64,000 nucleotides of DNA from Mesobacillus sp. AQ2. GTDB taxonomy: Bacteria; Bacillota; Bacilli; Bacillales; Cytobacillaceae. A program made the position numbers and the translations under genes. The notes under the pieces were generated by a model. The model searched no databases, was not told where the DNA came from, and saw nothing but the letters and a program-made list of their open reading frames with translations. Shown here one piece after another: positions 50,364 to 58,507 of this stretch; within the stretch, counting starts at the first letter, position 1; each line of letters begins with the position of its first letter. The stretch spans positions 4,097,501 through 4,161,500 of the forward strand of contig NZ_CP126080.1 in assembly GCF_030122805.1 (NCBI RefSeq), given 5' to 3'.

Positions 50364-50393
50364 TTGACAATGTCTCCTCTTGCATTTTATCAT
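50364..50393 (+). promoter_or_regulatory. Promoter of the siderophore-binding protein gene
   Basis: -35 TTGACA (50364-50369), 18-bp spacer, -10 TATCAT (50388-50393), flanked by the two Fur boxes. Confidence 0.7.
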
Positions 50394-50407
50394 AAAGAGG
50401 CAGTAAT

Positions 50408-50422
50408 TGAAAATGATTATCA
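50408..50422. promoter_or_regulatory. Fur box 2 in the divergent siderophore promoter region
   Basis: TGAAAATGATTATCA, one mismatch to the 7-1-7 Fur consensus, about 10 bp behind the -10, where binding would block transcription. Confidence 0.85.
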
Positions 50423-50446
50423 ATACCAACACAGGAGGAAATACAT

Positions 50447-51409
50447 ATGAAAGTTACCAAACACTTGCTGGTTCTTATCAGCATTTTCACCATCCTGCTT
50501 TTGGCAGCATGCGGGACAGATGAGGATCAGGCGAAGGATATAGCTGAAAAGCCTAAAGAAAAAGAAGAAAGCTATACAGTGGAACACGCTATGGGTACAA
50601 CAACCCTGGAAAAGAGTCCTGAAAAGGTTGTCATCCTGACAAATGAAGGAACGGAAGCACTTCTTGCACTTGGAGTCACACCTGTGGGAGCGGTCCAGTC
50701 ATGGACAGGAGATCCATGGTATGACCATATTGCAGAGGATATGAAAGATGTAAAAGTCGTTGGCGTTGAAAGCCAGGTTAACGTAGAAGCAATTGCTGCG
50801 CTTCAGCCTGATTTGATCATTGGGAATAAGATGCGCCAGGAAGATATTTATGAACAGCTTAAAGCAATCGCACCTACCGTTTTTGCGGAAGATCTTCGCG
50901 GAAACTGGAAAAACAACTTTGAACTTTATGCAAAAGCCGTGAACAAAGAGGAAAAAGGCAAGGAAGTACTAGCTGCCTATGACAAGCGCATTGAAGATTT
51001 AAAAGAAAAGCTTGGAGATAAAATAAACACTGAAGTATCAATGGTCCGTTTTATGGCCGGCGATGTTCGTATTTACCACAAGGATTCATTCTCAGGAGTG
51101 ATTCTTGAACAAATTGGCCTGGCCCGTCCAGAAAGCCAGGACCAAGAAGACTTTGCTGAAAAAGGCGTAACGAAGGAAAGAATTCCGGCAATGGACGGAG
51201 ATATCCTGTTCTACTTCACATATGATGAAGGTGACGGCAAAGCAACTGAAGTCGAAAAAGAATGGATCGAGGATCCGTTATTCCAAAACCTAGAGGCAGC
51301 AAAAAAAGGTGAAGTATATAAAGTAGATGATGCCATCTGGAATACAGCAGGCGGAGTCAAGGCTGCCAACCTGATGCTTGATGATCTTGAAAAACATATG
51401 TTGAAATAA
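50447..51409 (+). CDS. Iron-siderophore-binding lipoprotein (YfiY/FecB type)
   Basis: 320-aa lipoprotein: signal peptide with lipobox LAAC and C22, then a helical-backbone binding domain of the FecB/FhuD class (VVILTNEGTEALLALGVTP near residues 61-79, and the VEAIAALQPDLIIG segment). Most like Bacillus YfiY, reported to bind schizokinen/arthrobactin-type hydroxamates; the ligand here is not proven. Fur-controlled and divergent from its permease operon. Confidence 0.9.
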   Translation: MKVTKHLLVLISIFTILLLAACGTDEDQAKDIAEKPKEKEESYTVEHAMGTTTLEKSPEKVVILTNEGTEALLALGVTPVGAVQSWTGDPWYDHIAEDMKDVKVVGVESQVNVEAIAALQPDLIIGNKMRQEDIYEQLKAIAPTVFAEDLRGNWKNNFELYAKAVNKEEKGKEVLAAYDKRIEDLKEKLGDKINTEVSMVRFMAGDVRIYHKDSFSGVILEQIGLARPESQDQEDFAEKGVTKERIPAMDGDILFYFTYDEGDGKATEVEKEWIEDPLFQNLEAAKKGEVYKVDDAIWNTAGGVKAANLMLDDLEKHMLK

Positions 51410-51464
51410 AATCCCCCCAAGATTTTATTTTTACTAATTCCCTCCCCATATATATATAAAGCAG

Positions 51465-51493
51465 AAAACCCGCAAAGATATGCGGGTTTTTTT
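51465..51493 (+). terminator. Terminator after the siderophore-binding protein gene
   Basis: AACCCGCA AAGATA TGCGGGTT followed by TTTTT. Confidence 0.9.
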
Positions 51494-51614
51494 ATTCTTC
51501 CAAATGAGCACTAGGTTGATGATAGGAGGCATATTTAACAAAATTTCGTAATGACTTCATATTCCTCCCAATTTCGGAAATGATAAGCGTAAACCAAGAT
51601 TGGCGGAGAGTGCA

Positions 51615-53159
51615 ATGAGAAAGTTATTCAAGAAAAAACTGCTGGAAGACATTGAAAAAGAAGCGGCCAGGCAGGATACAGATGGTCAAAGGCCTGACCA
51701 ATATCTAAATGACCATGGCTGGGAAAATACGCTTTTCAAGTCGCACGATTATAAAAAAACCTTTTACGTGAACCAGAAATCAGAAAAAAAATTCTGTTTT
51801 TCCTTTATTTCCACTCTTGTGGATGAAAGCCTTCTTCAGAATAATGCTCTCCCCGGACTGCTTGAAGGTGATTTTTTCACCATTGAAGATGTCAAAAAGC
51901 TGGTCCCCGTCGCAGATGTCCAGGTATCGGACAAGAACGAGGAGATTGAAACGAAGCTCTTTAACGGCTATGTACTGCTGACCCTTGAAAATGAAGAGAA
52001 ATATTTTGCGTTCATCGCAGCACAGAAGGAAATCGTCCGCGCAGTCGGGATGCCAGAAGTCGAGTTCAGTGTCATCGGTCCAAAAGAGTCTTTTGTCGAG
52101 TCAATTGACCAGAATCTTAATATGATCCGGAAAAGGGTTCCTGTTAAAGAGCTAATCGTCGAAAACTACACGGTTGGTTCGCTTTCAAAAAGTGGGGTCG
52201 CTGTCCTTTACATTGATGGCATTACAAATAAGGATAATGTCGATACGGTCATTCAGCGAATTAAGGATATCGAGTTTGATGAAATTACGGATAGTTCCTA
52301 TATTGTGCAATTAATTTCAGATAACCAGAATTCTCCCTTCCCGCAATTGCTCGATACAGAAAGGCCCGACCGGATTGCGGCTGTACTCGCGGAGGGAAAA
52401 GTCGCCATCCTTGTTGACGGGTCACCACATGCGCTGATTGGCCCTACGACCCTGGTCGAATTTTTCGGGTCATTCGAAGACTATTTCCTGAATTATTTAC
52501 TCTCTTCTTTTTTCCGTTTGGTTCGTTTGTTCGCTGTTGCCTTCTCGATTCTGATTACACCGATTTATGTGGCAACTTTGTCGTATCACTATGAATTGAT
52601 CCCGAAGGACCTGCTAAGCACATTGATTACGTCTAGAAGAGAAATTCCCCTTCCTCCTATCCTGGAAGCATTGTTCCTTGAGCTGACGATCGAACTTCTG
52701 CGTGAGGCTGGAGCCCGACTGCCAACCAAGGTTGGCCAGACAATCGGTATCGTGGGCGGTATCGTAATCGGGACAGCTTCCGTTGAAGCCGGCCTGACCA
52801 GTAATGTCCTGCTGATTATTGTTGCGTTGGCCGCACTGGCGTCCTTTACAACACCTGTATACCGAATGGGCAACACAATCAGGTTGCTGCGTTTTCCATT
52901 CCTGTTGTTCGCGGAGCTCTGGGGCTTGCTCGGAATCGTCGTCTCCTTTTCATTCCTTCTGACCCATTTGCTTAGACTGACATCTTTGGGAAGGCCATTT
53001 TTGGAACCTCTTTACCCTCCCAGGGTCACTGATTTCAAGGATGCGATCATCCGTCTGCCGTTTACGATGCAATACAATCGGCCACAATATTTGAGGACGG
53101 AAAATCCTGCCCGCTTCAGTGAGAAAAAGGCGAAGGAAAAGAAGGATATTGATGAATGA
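51615..53159 (+). CDS. Spore germinant receptor subunit A (GerA family)
   Basis: 514-aa GerAA-type protein: N-terminal cytosolic domain (about 1-250), then a membrane domain with four to six helices around residues 300-460 and a short cytosolic tail. The family stretch containing RPDRIAAVLAEGKVAILVDG is clear near residue 256. ATG 51615 has GGCGGAG 7 nt upstream; the TTG at 51600 lies before it. First gene of an A-B-C receptor operon that starts spore germination when its (unknown) nutrient binds. Confidence 0.93.
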   Translation: MRKLFKKKLLEDIEKEAARQDTDGQRPDQYLNDHGWENTLFKSHDYKKTFYVNQKSEKKFCFSFISTLVDESLLQNNALPGLLEGDFFTIEDVKKLVPVADVQVSDKNEEIETKLFNGYVLLTLENEEKYFAFIAAQKEIVRAVGMPEVEFSVIGPKESFVESIDQNLNMIRKRVPVKELIVENYTVGSLSKSGVAVLYIDGITNKDNVDTVIQRIKDIEFDEITDSSYIVQLISDNQNSPFPQLLDTERPDRIAAVLAEGKVAILVDGSPHALIGPTTLVEFFGSFEDYFLNYLLSSFFRLVRLFAVAFSILITPIYVATLSYHYELIPKDLLSTLITSRREIPLPPILEALFLELTIELLREAGARLPTKVGQTIGIVGGIVIGTASVEAGLTSNVLLIIVALAALASFTTPVYRMGNTIRLLRFPFLLFAELWGLLGIVVSFSFLLTHLLRLTSLGRPFLEPLYPPRVTDFKDAIIRLPFTMQYNRPQYLRTENPARFSEKKAKEKKDIDE

Positions 53160-53178
53160 GCATTGGAGGTTTTGAGTC

Positions 53179-54276
53179 ATGCAGCAGCCAGTACCCGAAA
53201 GATTGCAAGTTTCACCCTTTCTCGTTCTCTATTTGATCATGTCCATGCAAATCGGCATCGGGGTACTGGGTTACCAGCGAATCATCGCGAAGGCTGCAGG
53301 TTATGACGCCTGGATCTCCGTTCTTGCTGCCGGTTTGAGCATCCACATTATTATCTGGATGATCTATAAAATTTGCGGGACAGTCGAAGGAGATATTGTG
53401 GCGGCGAACGCTTATGTGTTTGGCAAAAAAATCGGCAATATGATAAGTGCCATTTCCATTATCTACCTTCTCATTTTTGTAATGGCGGTATTACGGACCT
53501 ATATTGAAGTCATCCAGGTATGGATGTTTCCTGAAATCAGCGCGTTCTGGTACAGCTTTGTTTTTTTGATTCTTTCTATCTACATCGTATTTGGAGGGTT
53601 TCGCACAGTAACTGGTGTTGCCTTTTTCTGTATCGTACTGCCAAGTTATCTGCTGCTGACTTTCGGTTTCACATTAAAATATGCAGATTTCACGAACCTT
53701 CTGCCGATTTTTGATCACTCTGTTAAAGAACTTGCAACCAGTGCCTATAATATGTCTTTGACCTATATCGGATTCGAGATCCCGCTTTTTTTCTATCCAT
53801 TCATTAAAGACGCACCCAAATCCCAAAAGTGGGCTCATCTAGGCGTCTTTTTGACGACTATAATCTATACTGTCCTGGCAATCATTACATTCAGTTTCTT
53901 TTCAGAGGGCCAGCTGGCAAAATCCATTTGGGCGACCCTCGACATGTGGAAGATCGTCACCATGCCCTTCGTTGAAAGGTTTGAATATATTGGGATTGCC
54001 AACTGGAATCTGATCATCCTCCCGAATGTATGCATTGCCCTTTGGGGTGGCAGCATGATTTTAAAAAGGGCTTTTAAGCTGCGGCAAAGAAAAGGCGTCA
54101 TTGGTCTTGCCTTGATATGTTTAGTTGCGATCATGTTCTTTGATACTCGTGCTAGAATCAATCTTCTGAATGATTGGACTGCAAGAATCGGCTTCGTCAT
54201 AACCTATGTTTATATCCCCTTTTTATTTATCGCCACATGGATTGCGAAGAAGGTGAAAAATAAAAATGAGAATTAA
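53179..54276 (+). CDS. Spore germinant receptor subunit B (GerAB-type permease)
   Basis: 365-aa membrane protein of the APC-like spore germination family with about 10 helices; residues MSMQIGIGVLGYQR near position 17-30 correspond to TM1 of the ligand-binding core. GerB subunits determine germinant specificity. Overlaps the C-subunit gene by 11 bp. Confidence 0.92.
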   Translation: MQQPVPERLQVSPFLVLYLIMSMQIGIGVLGYQRIIAKAAGYDAWISVLAAGLSIHIIIWMIYKICGTVEGDIVAANAYVFGKKIGNMISAISIIYLLIFVMAVLRTYIEVIQVWMFPEISAFWYSFVFLILSIYIVFGGFRTVTGVAFFCIVLPSYLLLTFGFTLKYADFTNLLPIFDHSVKELATSAYNMSLTYIGFEIPLFFYPFIKDAPKSQKWAHLGVFLTTIIYTVLAIITFSFFSEGQLAKSIWATLDMWKIVTMPFVERFEYIGIANWNLIILPNVCIALWGGSMILKRAFKLRQRKGVIGLALICLVAIMFFDTRARINLLNDWTARIGFVITYVYIPFLFIATWIAKKVKNKNEN

Positions 54277-55333
54277 AATGCTCTGTCTGATTATCACAGC
54301 CGTAATGGCCCTTACCGGCTGTGTCGAAAAAGAAATCATCGATGATGTCAATATTGAAATGGGCGTGGGTTATGACGTGGCTGAGGATGGAAAAATTGAA
54401 GGAACCGTCATGATTCCCATCTTCAACCCTGATAAAAAGATCGGCAATTTCACCTATTCCGCCACGGCCTTAAGCAGTATGGATCTCATCCAGGAGGTAC
54501 AGCGGAAATCAGCGCAGCCAATTGTTACAGGCGCACTGGAAATTGCCTTGTTCGGAGAGGATATTGCCAAAAAAGGCATCAGCGAGTATACAGATGCTTT
54601 TCAGCGCGATGCGAGTATCGGCGCAGGGGTTTATTTTGCCGTAGCTGATGAGTCAGCAAAAAGTATTTTATCCGGTACATATGGAGACCGTGGGAACGCC
54701 GTACACTTATCCCAACTGATCGAGCACAATATGAAAAACCGGAATCTCCCTGAAACAAATATGCATCTGTTTACCTTTGACCGTTTTCAGGAAGGAAAGG
54801 ATCCCTACCTCCCCATCTTAAAAAAGGTAGAGCCGGAGATCGTGGATATCGTAGGGATTGCATTATTCAAAGATGATCAGCTTGTAGGCGAACTCCCTCC
54901 TGAAAAAATGTTCTTTTTCAAACTGCTGACAGATAAGTTCAGCGAAGGGTCTTTTAAGCTTTCCGTAGATAATAAGAAAGCTGTTATAAAAGACCTGGAT
55001 TCCAAACATAAACTAAAACTGACAAAACGGGACCCTTACACCATCACAGTGGATATCAAAATTAAAGGCCTGATACGGGAATATACCGGGAATATCGTAA
55101 CGCCGGCGATTATCAAAGATATCGAAAAGCAATTCGAAACACAGGTCAACAAAGAGGCCACCGCAATGATCAAAGATTTTCAGGAAAAGGGCACCGACCC
55201 GGTAGGATTCGGCCACTTCATTAAAACCAAAACGAGAGGCTTTGATTTTAAAAAATGGGAAGATGAATACAAAAACCTGACCGTGCATGTTAACACTGAT
55301 GTGGTCATTACTGAGGTAGGAATCATTGAATAA
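54266..55333 (+). CDS. Spore germinant receptor subunit C (GerAC-type lipoprotein)
   Basis: 355-aa lipoprotein with lipobox ALTGC (C19) and the GerAC fold; FAVADESAKSILSG near residue 125 is family-typical. The last gene of the receptor operon. Complete A, B and C subunits with intact reading frames suggest a functional receptor. Confidence 0.92.
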   Translation: MRIKMLCLIITAVMALTGCVEKEIIDDVNIEMGVGYDVAEDGKIEGTVMIPIFNPDKKIGNFTYSATALSSMDLIQEVQRKSAQPIVTGALEIALFGEDIAKKGISEYTDAFQRDASIGAGVYFAVADESAKSILSGTYGDRGNAVHLSQLIEHNMKNRNLPETNMHLFTFDRFQEGKDPYLPILKKVEPEIVDIVGIALFKDDQLVGELPPEKMFFFKLLTDKFSEGSFKLSVDNKKAVIKDLDSKHKLKLTKRDPYTITVDIKIKGLIREYTGNIVTPAIIKDIEKQFETQVNKEATAMIKDFQEKGTDPVGFGHFIKTKTRGFDFKKWEDEYKNLTVHVNTDVVITEVGIIE

Positions 55334-55352
55334 GAATTGGGTCTTGAACAGG

Positions 55353-55391
55353 AAAAAAAAACGAGCAGGAATCGATTCCTGCTCGTTTTTA
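55353..55391. terminator. Bidirectional terminator between the ger operon and rodA
   Basis: AACGAGCAGGAAT CG ATTCCTGCTCGTT, perfect stem with A/T runs on both sides. Confidence 0.92.
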
Positions 55392-56564
55392 TGTGGATGT
55401 TGAAAACATATATTTTTTGTAATGGTACCGTATCGAGAAGATCAGGCTGACGGCAAGCATATTCCCCATCAGGGAGCTGCCTCCGTAGCTGATGAATGGC
55501 AGCGGAATTCCGGTGATTGGCAGAAGGCCGATCGTCATGCCGATGTTCTGGAAAACGTGGAAGGTGATCATGCTGATAACACCTACACAAATATAGGTAT
55601 AAAAATCGTTTTTTGTTTCCATTCCGATTTTCGTGATCTGATAAATCAGCAAGAAAAACAAGCTGACAAGAACACTTGCACCAACAAATCCAAATTCCTC
55701 ACCGATTATGCTGAAAATGAAATCGGTATGGCTCTCCGGAAGGTAAACTTCCCTTGTTCCATAGCCTTTACCTACTGTTTCACCGGAGCCAATTGCCAGC
55801 AGCGATCTCGTCAGCTGGAAGCCGGTCGAACTCTGATAATTATATGGATCCAGCCAGGAATAGATCCGGCCGAATTGATACTCTTTTACGCCAAGGTATT
55901 TCTCAAGAATTTCTGGTTTCCAGATGACAAAATAAAAGATAATCGAGATTAATGTTAGACCTGTGCCAAAAATCGGTACTAGCAGCTTCCATGTGATGCC
56001 GGAGATGAAAATCATCCCGAGCATGATCGCAATATACACAAGCGAAGTCCCAAGGTCAGGCTGCTGCATGACAAGCATGAGCGGCGCCATTGTCACCAAG
56101 CCGATTTTAATCAAAAGCCATAAGTCTGTTTGGATCGTTTTTAAGCGGTATTTCTGATGATGATCGACTATCACTCTCGCCAGAGCCAGGATGATGAACA
56201 CTTTGACTAGTTCAGACGGCTGCAGCGTCCCCATTGCCGGCACCTTGTACCAGCTTTTTGCTCCATTGATGACCGGAGCGATACCTGAGGGAGCAACAAT
56301 CAACCCTGCCAGCAGCACCAGCCCAAAGCCGTAAGCATACCAGCTCAGTTTTTGCAGCTGGTCGGAATCCAGTGTGATGACCGCGGTAATGATGCCGGCA
56401 CCGATGACGTACCAGATAATCTGTTTGATCAGGAAGTTTTCAGAGCCATACTGCCCCGTTGTCTGGGCGCTGTAAATGGCAATGCAGCTTGCAAGAAATA
56501 AAAGGATCAGTATCGTAACCAGCCCATAGTCGAGCCGGGAATTATTTTTTTGATTCGATGTCAT
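55389..56564 (-). CDS. rodA: SEDS-family peptidoglycan glycosyltransferase RodA
   Basis: 391-aa SEDS protein with about 10 membrane helices. The family segments are GTLQPSELVKVF (about 130-141), the large extracellular loop containing GKGYGTREVYLPESHTDF, and PLPFISYGGSS near the C-terminus. Length and loop are those of RodA (elongasome) rather than FtsW or SpoVE, though a sporulation paralogue cannot be excluded. ATG 56564 has AAAGGGGAAT upstream; the longer frame to 56774 lacks homology-like sequence. Confidence 0.88.
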   Translation of the reverse strand: MTSNQKNNSRLDYGLVTILILLFLASCIAIYSAQTTGQYGSENFLIKQIIWYVIGAGIITAVITLDSDQLQKLSWYAYGFGLVLLAGLIVAPSGIAPVINGAKSWYKVPAMGTLQPSELVKVFIILALARVIVDHHQKYRLKTIQTDLWLLIKIGLVTMAPLMLVMQQPDLGTSLVYIAIMLGMIFISGITWKLLVPIFGTGLTLISIIFYFVIWKPEILEKYLGVKEYQFGRIYSWLDPYNYQSSTGFQLTRSLLAIGSGETVGKGYGTREVYLPESHTDFIFSIIGEEFGFVGASVLVSLFFLLIYQITKIGMETKNDFYTYICVGVISMITFHVFQNIGMTIGLLPITGIPLPFISYGGSSLMGNMLAVSLIFSIRYHYKKYMFSTST

Positions 56565-56737
56565 GTTTATTCCCCTTTTTAAATGAAGGACGTTTTCTGC
56601 AAAAATATCAGAAGAACTGTTCAATACTTCATTATATTTTTTTCGACAATAAATCACAACTTCTGACTCTGAAATGGTTATTATTACATATCCATATTCA
56701 CTGTATTCAGGCATATTGACACAGGCGGTGGCTTGTG

Positions 56738-56925
56738 GCAATTTGGTGGCGTCCGCAACATGAGAACATGGCACTCTATGATGTCATCAAATTGAAGCAC
56801 AGTCCAACGGTAAAATTCATATGAGGCTCACATTCCGGTGGTGTCACCAAAAGGAAGCTGGCCTTCCATTGGAGTCATCAAAAAATAGCTTGCATACCAC
56901 CGGGACATGTTTCATAGCTTTGTAA
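56738..56925. repeat. Degenerate array with ~31-bp period, about 6 units
   Basis: Units resemble GGTGGTGTCATCAAAAGGAAGC. The GTC word occurs at 56751, 56783, 56843 and 56874; diverged units fit at about 56812 and 56905, giving steps of 32, 29, 31, 31 and 31 bp. It fills most of the 56565-56958 gap between the divergent rodA and uppP genes. I see no other feature in the gap. Confidence 0.6.
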
Positions 56926-56958
56926 TGGACAAAGTCTTTGAAAAAGTGGGGATACTTC

Positions 56959-57741
56959 ATGCTATCTAAAATTGAAGCTTTTATTCTTGGGCTGATTCAG
57001 GGACTGACCGAGTTCTTGCCGATCAGCTCGACCGGGCACCTTTATCTCGGCAGGAACCTGTTTGGGCTCGAGGAAGCTGGCCTTCTGCTCGACACGATGC
57101 TACATGTTGGTACGCTTCTGGCCGTATTTGTGTTTTATAGGTATGAATTCATCAAGATGTTGAAAAATCCATTCGGGAAGCTGACCTTCCTGCTTGTTGT
57201 CGGTACGCTTCCCGCTGTCGTTGTCGGTTTGCTGTTTGAGGATTATTTTGATGAAATCTCCAAAACAGGCGTGACAATCGGCTGGGAATTCCTGATCACT
57301 GGAACATTGATGTGGTTCGCGGATTCGATTAAAAATGGGCGTAAAAAGATGGATGACATCAGTTATACAGATGCCCTTGTAATCGGGAGCTTCCAGGCTG
57401 CTGCGATCTTCCCGGCTATTTCCCGTTCAGGGCTGACCATCGTCGCTGCGCTTTGGAGGAAGCTTGACCGCGAGACAGCAGCTTACTTCTCTTTTCTGCT
57501 TTCGACGCCAGCCATTCTCGGGGCAATCGTCCTTCAGGGAAAGGACCTCTTCAGCGGCGGGAGCGAGACGATTTCACTTCAGGCTTTGCTGATTGGCATC
57601 ATTTCGGCTGCGATTTTCGGTTATATCGCCGTAAAATGGATGATTGGCTATTTAAAAAAGCGCTCATTAAAACCTTTTGCGATTTATGTATGGGTAATCG
57701 GGCTGATCGTGCTGTATTTTCAGTTCACCGGGCAGTTCTGA
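56959..57741 (+). CDS. uppP: Undecaprenyl-diphosphatase UppP (BacA)
   Basis: 260-aa membrane phosphatase that recycles the undecaprenyl carrier for cell wall synthesis and gives bacitracin tolerance. Both active-site motifs are seen: GLTEFLPISSTGH (E18, H27) and the SRSGLTI segment near 160. About 7-8 hydrophobic helices. ATG 56959 with GTGGGG upstream; the TTG frame start at 56938 is less likely. Adjacent to rodA, also a cell-wall gene. Confidence 0.93.
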   Translation: MLSKIEAFILGLIQGLTEFLPISSTGHLYLGRNLFGLEEAGLLLDTMLHVGTLLAVFVFYRYEFIKMLKNPFGKLTFLLVVGTLPAVVVGLLFEDYFDEISKTGVTIGWEFLITGTLMWFADSIKNGRKKMDDISYTDALVIGSFQAAAIFPAISRSGLTIVAALWRKLDRETAAYFSFLLSTPAILGAIVLQGKDLFSGGSETISLQALLIGIISAAIFGYIAVKWMIGYLKKRSLKPFAIYVWVIGLIVLYFQFTGQF

Positions 57742-57744
57742 AAT

Positions 57745-57840
57745 TTTTTATAGCGAGTTTTTCATTTTTATAGCGAGTTTTTACTTTTTATAGCGACTTT
57801 TATTTTTTTATAGCGACTTTTTACTTTATATAGCGAATTG
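57745..57840. repeat. 20-bp intergenic array, 5 units
   Basis: TAGCGA begins at 57751, 57771, 57791, 57811 and 57831, an exact 20-bp period, in a T-rich frame (TTTTTATAGCGAGTTTTTAC). It directly follows the uppP stop. Confidence 0.93.
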
Positions 57841-57872
57841 GAAATTCCACGCGTTTTTTTCCAGTAATCAAC

Positions 57873-57916
57873 TACGAAAAAATGCACACCATTCACAAGA
57901 TGGTGTGCATTTTTTG
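57873..57916. terminator. Bidirectional terminator between uppP and the HesB-like gene
   Basis: AAAAAATGCACACCAT TCACAAG ATGGTGTGCATTTTTT, long perfect stem with A/T tracts on both strands. Confidence 0.9.
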
Positions 57917-57983
57917 ATGTCAGGCCTGTGCAAATAGATGTGCGCCATTTATGTCAGGCATGCACATGAGGTGTGCACATTTA
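57917..57983. repeat. 34-bp imperfect direct repeat with TGCACA hairpins
   Basis: ATGTCAGGC starts at 57917 and 57951. Each copy carries a small inverted repeat (clearest TGCACA-TGAGG-TGTGCA in the second copy), echoing the stem of the neighbouring terminator. It lies in the 3' region of the HesB-like gene on the minus strand. Confidence 0.6.
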
Positions 57984-58259
57984 TCAGCAGCCGCCGTCGC
58001 CGCCCATGAGGACGAGGCCTTCACGGTATTCGTCATATTCGAGGGCCATGCCTTCTGTATAGTCGACGATATTGGATTCAATCGCAACTTGGATTTCATT
58101 GATTACTGTTACATGATCATCTTCTTCCGGCTCTTCCAGAGCCAGACCAATCTGCGGGCCTCCTCAGCCAAAGCCGCCAAAGTAGACGCGGATACCTTCC
58201 GCATTGCGCTCTGCGAGGATTTCTTTTAAAATGTCGCGCGCTTTATCTGAAATCTGCAT
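57984..58259 (-). CDS. HesB/IscA-like protein with in-frame UGA (probable selenoprotein)
   Basis: 91 codons, ATG 58259 to TGA 57984, interrupted by one in-frame TGA at codon 32 (58164-58166). Around it the frame reads VYFGGFG-UGA-GGPQIGLALEEP, which is the HesB-like selenoprotein context GxG(U/C)GGP followed by the conserved LGLALDEP-type strand. The frame stays open and family-like to the C-terminus (LVLMGGDGGC), where C91 could be a second ligand. A candidate SECIS lies 18 nt behind the UGA. IscA/HesB proteins bind Fe or Fe-S; the function of the Sec form is unknown. A nonsense mutation is the alternative. Ribosome binding site GAATACGGGAGA. Confidence 0.85.
58126..58146 (-). promoter_or_regulatory. 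Candidate bacterial SECIS element
   Basis: On the minus strand CTGGCTC UGGAA GAGCCGG forms a 7-8 bp stem with a 5-nt loop whose second base is G. The loop begins 25 nt after the UGA codon. Stem, spacing and the loop G fit the bacterial SECIS pattern recognised by SelB. Confidence 0.75.
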
Positions 58260-58408
58260 TCTCCCGTATTCCTTTCTGCATCAAATATTTCTAGAGTTTA
58301 GTTTACCATGTATTGAATCAGAAATACACGATACTGCCTGGAGTATTTTGTGAAGGTTTTATTTGGTAATCTAATTCCTAAATTGTGAACAAAATATGAT
58401 AAACCACA

Positions 58409-58446
58409 AACAAAACTTAACGAAAATAAACAAAACCAAACAAAAA
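58409..58446. promoter_or_regulatory. 10-bp phased A-tract region before the tup regulator gene
   Basis: AACAAAACTT, AACGAAAATA, AACAAAACCA and AACAAAAACT follow each other at exactly 10-bp spacing. Similar words lie at 58389 and near 58400. Such phasing predicts curved DNA or a multi-site operator. The gap 58260-58507 holds nothing else I can name. Confidence 0.6.
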
Positions 58447-58507
58447 CTCTACCTAACTATTAAATATTTTATTATATTTAGATTAGGAAGAAAAGGAGGG
58501 AAGCCTT

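Noticed and set aside
58164..58166. HesB-like gene as a pseudogene with a nonsense mutation
   Set aside because: The frame is otherwise intact to a family-like C-terminus, the UGA falls exactly at the known Sec/Cys site, and a SECIS-like stem follows. It remains the main alternative until selB is found.
57951..58229. Plus-strand 92-aa reading frame over the HesB-like gene
   Set aside because: It is the antisense shadow of the UGA-containing minus-strand gene, has no family-like sequence and no good ribosome binding site.
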